DNA from: JAXLWB01 sp046328715
Lineage (GTDB): Bacteria > Chloroflexota > Anaerolineae > Caldilineales > Caldilineaceae
DNA length: 64,000 nucleotides
Direction of reading: 5' to 3'
NCBI GenBank assembly: GCA_046328715.1
Contig: JAXLWB010000027.1
Coordinates: 1 to 64,000 of the forward strand
Shown here one piece after another: positions 60,100-64,000 of the stretch. The number at the start of each line of letters is the position of its first letter. The stretch's first letter is position 1. The position numbers were made by a program, and so were the translations under genes. The notes below the pieces were generated by a model. That model made no database searches. It saw only the letters and a program-made list of their open reading frames with translations, and was not told the origin of the DNA.

Positions 60100-61418
60100 T
60101 TTTTAGGCCAAAATCCTCTGGATCGAATGACAGCGGCGTCAATGGCTGCATCGAGGGTGGCACCACCGTGAAAGGCGAATTCCATCTCCTCACTGATGGC
60201 AATTTCAATGTCTGCCCAGTTTTCCAAAACAGGAACGGCACGAATCTCTGGAATGTCATCCAGAAAAATCTGGCTATTGGCTGGTTTCTGCTCTGAATTG
60301 AGAAAGGCTGGCGACTCTGCCACTGTTTTGAGCGACGGGACAATACGCCCTGACTGCGCCAGGATGGTTTGTCCTTCCACCGAATTGGCGAATTCAATCA
60401 ATGCCCAGGCAGCTAGTTTATTTTCACTGGCTGCCGATAGACAAAAGCCATCCGCATTGAGAACGTTTGCCCGACTTTTCCCTTGAGGCAGCGGGGCTAC
60501 ATCCCAATCCAAATTTTGCACCTGGCGATAGGTGGATACGCCGCGTCGGCTGTTGAGAAACATCGCCAATGTACCGTTCATAAAACGGCTTTCGCTGCTT
60601 TCTGCCTGCTCCTTAACAAAATCTGGCACGACCTGATGCGTCACTTGCAGCGCAATAAACCACTCTAACGCTTCTCTGCTTGGGGGAGAGTCAAGCGCCA
60701 GCGCTCTGGGTTTGGCTGGATCGTTGACAATCTCGCCTCTATTCATCCAGATAAAAGGCGCAATGTGCGAAACTGTGGCATCCGTACCCAGTCCATAAAT
60801 ATCAGTTTCGCCGTCGCCATCACTGTCCTGCGTTAAGGCTTTGGCTGTCTGCAAAAATTGTTCCCAATTCCAATCGTTGCTTGGGTACTCCACGCCTGCT
60901 GCGTCGAAGAGCTTTTTGTTATAGTAGACAGCCAGTCCGGAAAATCCGTGCGGAATACACATTAAACTTCCATTCCAATAATAGGGTGCCAGCACCTGGC
61001 TGTAAAAATCGCTCTCCTGAATGACTTTGCTCTGCTCTAAATAAGGGCCAAGCGGTTCTAGCAGTTTTTTTGCTGCAAATTGCGCGTAGCGACGATAATT
61101 AATCAACGTGACGTCGGCTGGCGTACCAGTCAAAAAATCCGACATCAAACGCCGACGGTAATCACCCTGGCTAGGAATGTAGATCAGTTCGACTGTAACC
61201 TGATCGTGCAGTGCTTCAAAACGTGCAACCAACTCATCAAAGGTTGCCTTTTCAGCCGTATCGCCCAGCACCATAAACGAGACGGTTCCACGAAGCTCAG
61301 ACTCTGGCAACGTGTTTGTCTGCGCCATGCCAGTCGCATCTGTAGGCTGTGCGGTTGTTGCACAGCTTACCAAAAGCCAGCTCAAAATAATAAAAAGGGC
61401 AAAATTTAACCTGGACAT
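60096..61418 (-). CDS. sugar ABC transporter substrate-binding lipoprotein (SBP family 1)
   Basis: A 440-residue family 1 solute-binding protein. The lipobox LVSCAT follows a hydrophobic stretch. Typical blocks are FMVLGDTAEKATFDELVARFE, ADVTLINYRRYAQFAAK, QMCIPHGF-like (LMCIPHGFSGLAVYYNKKLFDAAGV), GDGETDIYGLG, and the sugar-site tryptophans and NGTLAMFLNSRRG. It binds a mono- or oligosaccharide outside the cell and delivers it to MalF/MalG-type permeases, which follow at 62931. It is a clear paralogue of the next gene, presumably by tandem duplication and divergence. Confidence 0.9.
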   Translation of the reverse strand: MSRLNFALFIILSWLLVSCATTAQPTDATGMAQTNTLPESELRGTVSFMVLGDTAEKATFDELVARFEALHDQVTVELIYIPSQGDYRRRLMSDFLTGTPADVTLINYRRYAQFAAKKLLEPLGPYLEQSKVIQESDFYSQVLAPYYWNGSLMCIPHGFSGLAVYYNKKLFDAAGVEYPSNDWNWEQFLQTAKALTQDSDGDGETDIYGLGTDATVSHIAPFIWMNRGEIVNDPAKPRALALDSPPSREALEWFIALQVTHQVVPDFVKEQAESSESRFMNGTLAMFLNSRRGVSTYRQVQNLDWDVAPLPQGKSRANVLNADGFCLSAASENKLAAWALIEFANSVEGQTILAQSGRIVPSLKTVAESPAFLNSEQKPANSQIFLDDIPEIRAVPVLENWADIEIAISEEMEFAFHGGATLDAAIDAAVIRSRGFWPKK

Positions 61419-61467
61419 CTACTCATTGCAAACAATGAAACAGAAGATTTTTCGTAACTATCCATGC

Positions 61468-61556
61468 CTCGGTGAAACAACAACGAATTATGAAAGAAAC
61501 GAAGAGCCTGTTGCCGATTTTTCGTTCTTTTCTTCATTCGTTGTTGTGGCATGGAT
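61468..61556. repeat. long imperfect hairpin between paralogous binding-protein genes
   Basis: CCATGCC near 61468 and GGCATGG near 61550 close the stem, with AACAACGAAT and ATTCGTTGTT paired inside and further GAAA/TTTC pairing. Arms are about 35 bp with mismatches. It probably terminates or processes the message between the two lipoprotein genes. Confidence 0.6.
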
Positions 61557-61596
61557 GAATCGTTATGATTTCTCATCCTGTCTCATCGTTTATCCT

Positions 61597-62895
61597 TTAA
61601 TCGTCACTGTTAAGAAACTCTTGCACTTTACTCTGGGCATTCTCGACTGCGCTATCAACACTTTGCCCACCCGTGAACGCTTGCGCGATTTCGTTGTTGA
61701 GTGTGCTTTCAATGTCGGGCCAGTTGGCCAGGATGGGCAGAGGACGAATCGCTGGAATGGCATCGAGCCAGACTTGGCTATTGGCTGGTTTGGCTCCCGG
61801 CTCCAGGTAAGCAGGCGATTCGGCGACACTTTTGAGCGAAGGGACTGTGCGTCCAGTTTTTGCTAAAATGATCTGGCCCTCGCTTGAAGTCGCAAATTCA
61901 ATAAATTTCCAAGCTGCTTCCTTGCCTTGGCTGGCCTTTGTGATACAAAATCCATCGGAATGTAAAACTGAGGCAGCCTGTTTGCCGAGCGGCAAAGCCG
62001 CCACATCCCAATCAAAATCGCTGATCGTGCGGAAGGTTGGTACGACACGGCGGCTATCCAAAAACATAGCGAGCCGACCGTTGAGAAAGCGACTTTCACT
62101 GCTTTCGGCCTCTTCATTTACAGCATCGGGTGCCACTTGATACTTTGTCTGCAAATCGACAAACCACTGCAAGGCAGTTTTGGCTTCAGGCGTATCCAGC
62201 GCCAGTTTAGTGGGTTCGGCATCATTATCAAACAGGGTGCCACCATTCATCCAAACGAAGGGAGCCACACGCAGGATGCTCGCCTCGGTACCCACCCCAT
62301 AGATATCTGTTTTGCCATCCCCATCACCATCTTTGGTGACTGCCTGGGCTGTAGCTACAAAGTCATCCCACGTCCAGCCAGCGGCGGGATAGGCCACGCC
62401 TGCATCGTCAAAGATCTTTTTGTTGTAGTAGACCACTGGGCTGGAGATGTTTTGGGGAATGCACATTTGTGCACCCTGCCAACGAAAGGCATCTACCACT
62501 TGTGGATAAAAATCTTCCTTATGGATTGTCTCGCTGGCGGCCCAATAAGCATCGAGCGGCTCAAAGCTATCCTTGGCTGCATAGGCAGCGATACGTCGGT
62601 AGTTGAGCAACACGATTTCGGCAGGAATTCCGGCTGCAATATCGGCACTCAGGCGTTTGCGATAGTCACCTGCATCGGGGATATAGACGATTTCGGCCTT
62701 GATTTCAGGGTGTGCTTTGCTAAACGCCGCTACCAATTCATCATACACTGCCTTTTCTACCGTATCACCCGAAACCATAAAAGAAAAGGATTGGGATTGA
62801 GTATCCGATCCACCAATAGCCGCTCCCCCTTCTGGACGAATACAACCAGCCAGGAGGATAGCTAACAATAATAGTGAGAGTAGGCGCAGTTTCAT
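61597..62895 (-). CDS. sugar ABC transporter substrate-binding lipoprotein (paralogue)
   Basis: A 432-residue family 1 binding protein. Lipobox LAGCIR follows LLLLAILL. The blocks match those of the downstream paralogue (SFMVSGDTVEKAVYDELVAAF, IVLLNYRRIAAYAAK, QMCIPQNISSPVVYYNKKIFDDAGV, GDGKTDIYGVG, NGRLAMFLDSRRV). The paralogues look about half identical by eye, so both may serve the same transporter with different sugars. The gene is followed by the permeases in the order MalG (62931) then MalF, all minus strand; transcription runs from MalF to the binding proteins. Confidence 0.9.
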   Translation of the reverse strand: MKLRLLSLLLLAILLAGCIRPEGGAAIGGSDTQSQSFSFMVSGDTVEKAVYDELVAAFSKAHPEIKAEIVYIPDAGDYRKRLSADIAAGIPAEIVLLNYRRIAAYAAKDSFEPLDAYWAASETIHKEDFYPQVVDAFRWQGAQMCIPQNISSPVVYYNKKIFDDAGVAYPAAGWTWDDFVATAQAVTKDGDGDGKTDIYGVGTEASILRVAPFVWMNGGTLFDNDAEPTKLALDTPEAKTALQWFVDLQTKYQVAPDAVNEEAESSESRFLNGRLAMFLDSRRVVPTFRTISDFDWDVAALPLGKQAASVLHSDGFCITKASQGKEAAWKFIEFATSSEGQIILAKTGRTVPSLKSVAESPAYLEPGAKPANSQVWLDAIPAIRPLPILANWPDIESTLNNEIAQAFTGGQSVDSAVENAQSKVQEFLNSDD

Positions 62896-62930
62896 TGAAG
62901 ACCCTTTCTGTATCAGTTGTTGATATTACC

Positions 62931-63770
62931 TTATTGCCCATAAATACCAGCCAGCCTGTCTTCGCTCCAAAGGAGGTACTGCATGACAAAGTAGGCAACT
63001 AGTACCGGCACGACCATCACAATGGCGGCTGCCATCATCAGCGACCAGTTGGTAATGTCCATTTGTTGGATAATGTTCAACCCAACTGAGAGCGTATAAT
63101 AGCGTTCTGATTTAAGATAGAGCAGCGGGTCGATAAAGTCGCTCCAGTAATGGACAAAGGCCAGGATCGCAATGGTCACAATGGTGGGACGTGCTAATGG
63201 CAGACCGATGCGCCACCAAATGTGAAATGCACCTGCTCCCTCGACACGTGCCGAGTCGAGCAGATCGACCGGAACACGGCGAAAGGTCCAATAGAAGAGC
63301 AGTACATAGAGTGTGCTTGTTCCCATCACTGCAGGGGCCAACAAGGCCCAACGTGTGTTTAGTAACCCCAACTGCATAAAGATCAGAAAGCGCGTGAGCC
63401 AGAGTGTGGTGACAGGTACAAAGAGCATCAAAATTGAAAAAAGCACCAAACGCTGACGCAACCGCTCGGGCAGTTGCGCCATAGCAAATCCAGCCAGTGA
63501 AGCAGAGAACACAGTAATCAGTGCGCCCAAGGTTGATACGTAAAGCGAATTGAGCGCAAATTGGGTCATATTGAGCAGATCAAAGAGCGCCGTAAAGTTT
63601 GACCAGTTTGGCGCCCACGGATACCACTCAATGGTCATTGGTGGGGGTAGACCATTCGGGCGCAACGCTCCGACAAAGACCCACCATAACGGTAGGACAA
63701 ATGCAATCGACAGCAAGAGTGCCACGCCATGAAAGAGCAATGTCTTTAGCTGGTTATACATCATCTGCAT
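62931..63770 (-). CDS. carbohydrate ABC transporter permease (MalG/UgpE type)
   Basis: About 279 residues. The frame opens with a GTG at 63782, but ATG 63770 is preferred; ATGs at 63764 and 63761 are also possible. Six helices are seen, with the EAA loop DSARVEGAGAFHIWWRIGLPLARPTIVTIAI near residues 185-210. C-terminus is SEDRLAGIYGQ. It pairs with the MalF-type protein that runs off the right edge; its start overlaps the MalF stop. Substrate is a sugar, by association with the lipoproteins. Confidence 0.9.
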   Translation of the reverse strand: MQMMYNQLKTLLFHGVALLLSIAFVLPLWWVFVGALRPNGLPPPMTIEWYPWAPNWSNFTALFDLLNMTQFALNSLYVSTLGALITVFSASLAGFAMAQLPERLRQRLVLFSILMLFVPVTTLWLTRFLIFMQLGLLNTRWALLAPAVMGTSTLYVLLFYWTFRRVPVDLLDSARVEGAGAFHIWWRIGLPLARPTIVTIAILAFVHYWSDFIDPLLYLKSERYYTLSVGLNIIQQMDITNWSLMMAAAIVMVVPVLVAYFVMQYLLWSEDRLAGIYGQ

Positions 63771-64000
63771 AGCCCCAACCACCTACTAAGCGATAGATGA
63801 AGTAAAGCAGCACCCCGACAATGGCAAAGAGTACCACCATCGTTGCTGAGGCCGTTCCAAAGCGGAAGCGATCAAAGGCTTCCTCAAAGACAAAGAGTGG
63901 CACAAAGTAAGTGGCGTAGTACGGCCCCCCATCCGTCATGAGAAAGGCCGGTGCAAAAGTGCTTTGTGCGCTGAGCAGGATGTCGCGCATCGTCAGCAGC
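63754..64000 (-). CDS. carbohydrate ABC transporter permease (MalF/UgpA type), C-terminal part
   Basis: The frame is open from the right edge to the stop at 63754 and covers the last helices: FAPAFLMTDGGPYYATYFVPLFVFEEAF, then TMVVLFAIVGVLLYFIYRLVGGW. The LMTDGGPYYATYF pattern is that of MalF/UgpA periplasmic loop 3 and helix 5. The coupling EAA motif should lie beyond the window, so the 5' part is unseen. It overlaps the MalG start by 17 bp, indicating translational coupling. Confidence 0.85.
   Translation of the reverse strand, partial: LLTMRDILLSAQSTFAPAFLMTDGGPYYATYFVPLFVFEEAFDRFRFGTASATMVVLFAIVGVLLYFIYRLVGGWGYADDV

Overview
The window looks like chromosomal DNA of a Chloroflexota bacterium, most likely an Anaerolineae/Caldilineae-type lineage. 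This is inference from gene content: a fused heme A synthase/protoheme farnesyltransferase, many sugar and polyol dehydrogenases and ABC uptake genes, lipoproteins tethered with lipobox cysteines, an alaS-ruvX-mltG block, and DUF4126 and TIGR03943 membrane proteins. There is no rRNA, and I recognised no tRNA, CRISPR array, transposase or phage structural module.

Layout. (1) 1-13946, mostly minus strand: a carbohydrate/polyol catabolic region with hydroxypyruvate isomerase, three Gfo/Idh/MocA dehydrogenases (one broken), an SDR (frameshifted), a medium-chain dehydrogenase, a sugar-phosphate isomerase/epimerase, a fatty acid desaturase and a LacI regulator. The LacI gene has two TGCACACGTGTGCA operators. 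Embedded in it are a plus-strand lipoprotein/TiaS-like/membrane-protein cassette (1459-3208) and a VapBC toxin-antitoxin pair. (2) 14339-21553, plus strand: CtaA-CtaB fusion, MocA nucleotidyltransferase, then an McrB/McrC-type restriction pair with an acetyltransferase between its halves. (3) 21751-25617: a GbsR-type regulator with a promoter-overlapping palindrome, followed by a NitT/TauT-type ABC permease and ATPase. (4) 25623-28456, minus: Cys-cluster hypothetical, SthA transhydrogenase, YqeY. (5) 28791-37510, plus: alaS, baseplate-J-like membrane protein, ruvX, mltG, a substrate-binding lipoprotein, GT4 glycosyltransferase. (6) 37697-45916: thioredoxin-reductase-like protein without CxxC, M81 peptidase, DeoR regulator, NUDIX hydrolase, a highly altered enolase paralogue, and broken ankyrin and glycerate kinase genes. 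(7) 46570-64000, minus: TolB-like propeller, TIGR03943/DUF318 permease pair, an oligopeptide-type ABC system (DppD, DppC, DppB and a giant stalked binding protein), PA14 protein, two paralogous sugar-binding lipoproteins and MalG/MalF permeases.

The most unusual signal is not a gene. Many gaps between genes carry a palindrome whose two arms are themselves made of 7- or 8-bp tandem units. The unit differs from place to place, but the design (purine-rich tandem arm, short loop, complementary pyrimidine-rich tandem arm) is constant. Arms repeatedly overlap stop codons, one such element encodes the lipoprotein signal peptide of the gene at 35133, and a 4 x 7-bp run sits inside the McrB ATPase domain.

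Several genes are broken: SDR 7416-8255, dehydrogenase 9416-10247, PanB-like 10327-10566, ankyrin 43998-44389 and glycerate kinase 44462-45916. Two of these have large internal deletions, which favours real decay there. The single-base frameshifts elsewhere could be pseudogenes or sequencing error.
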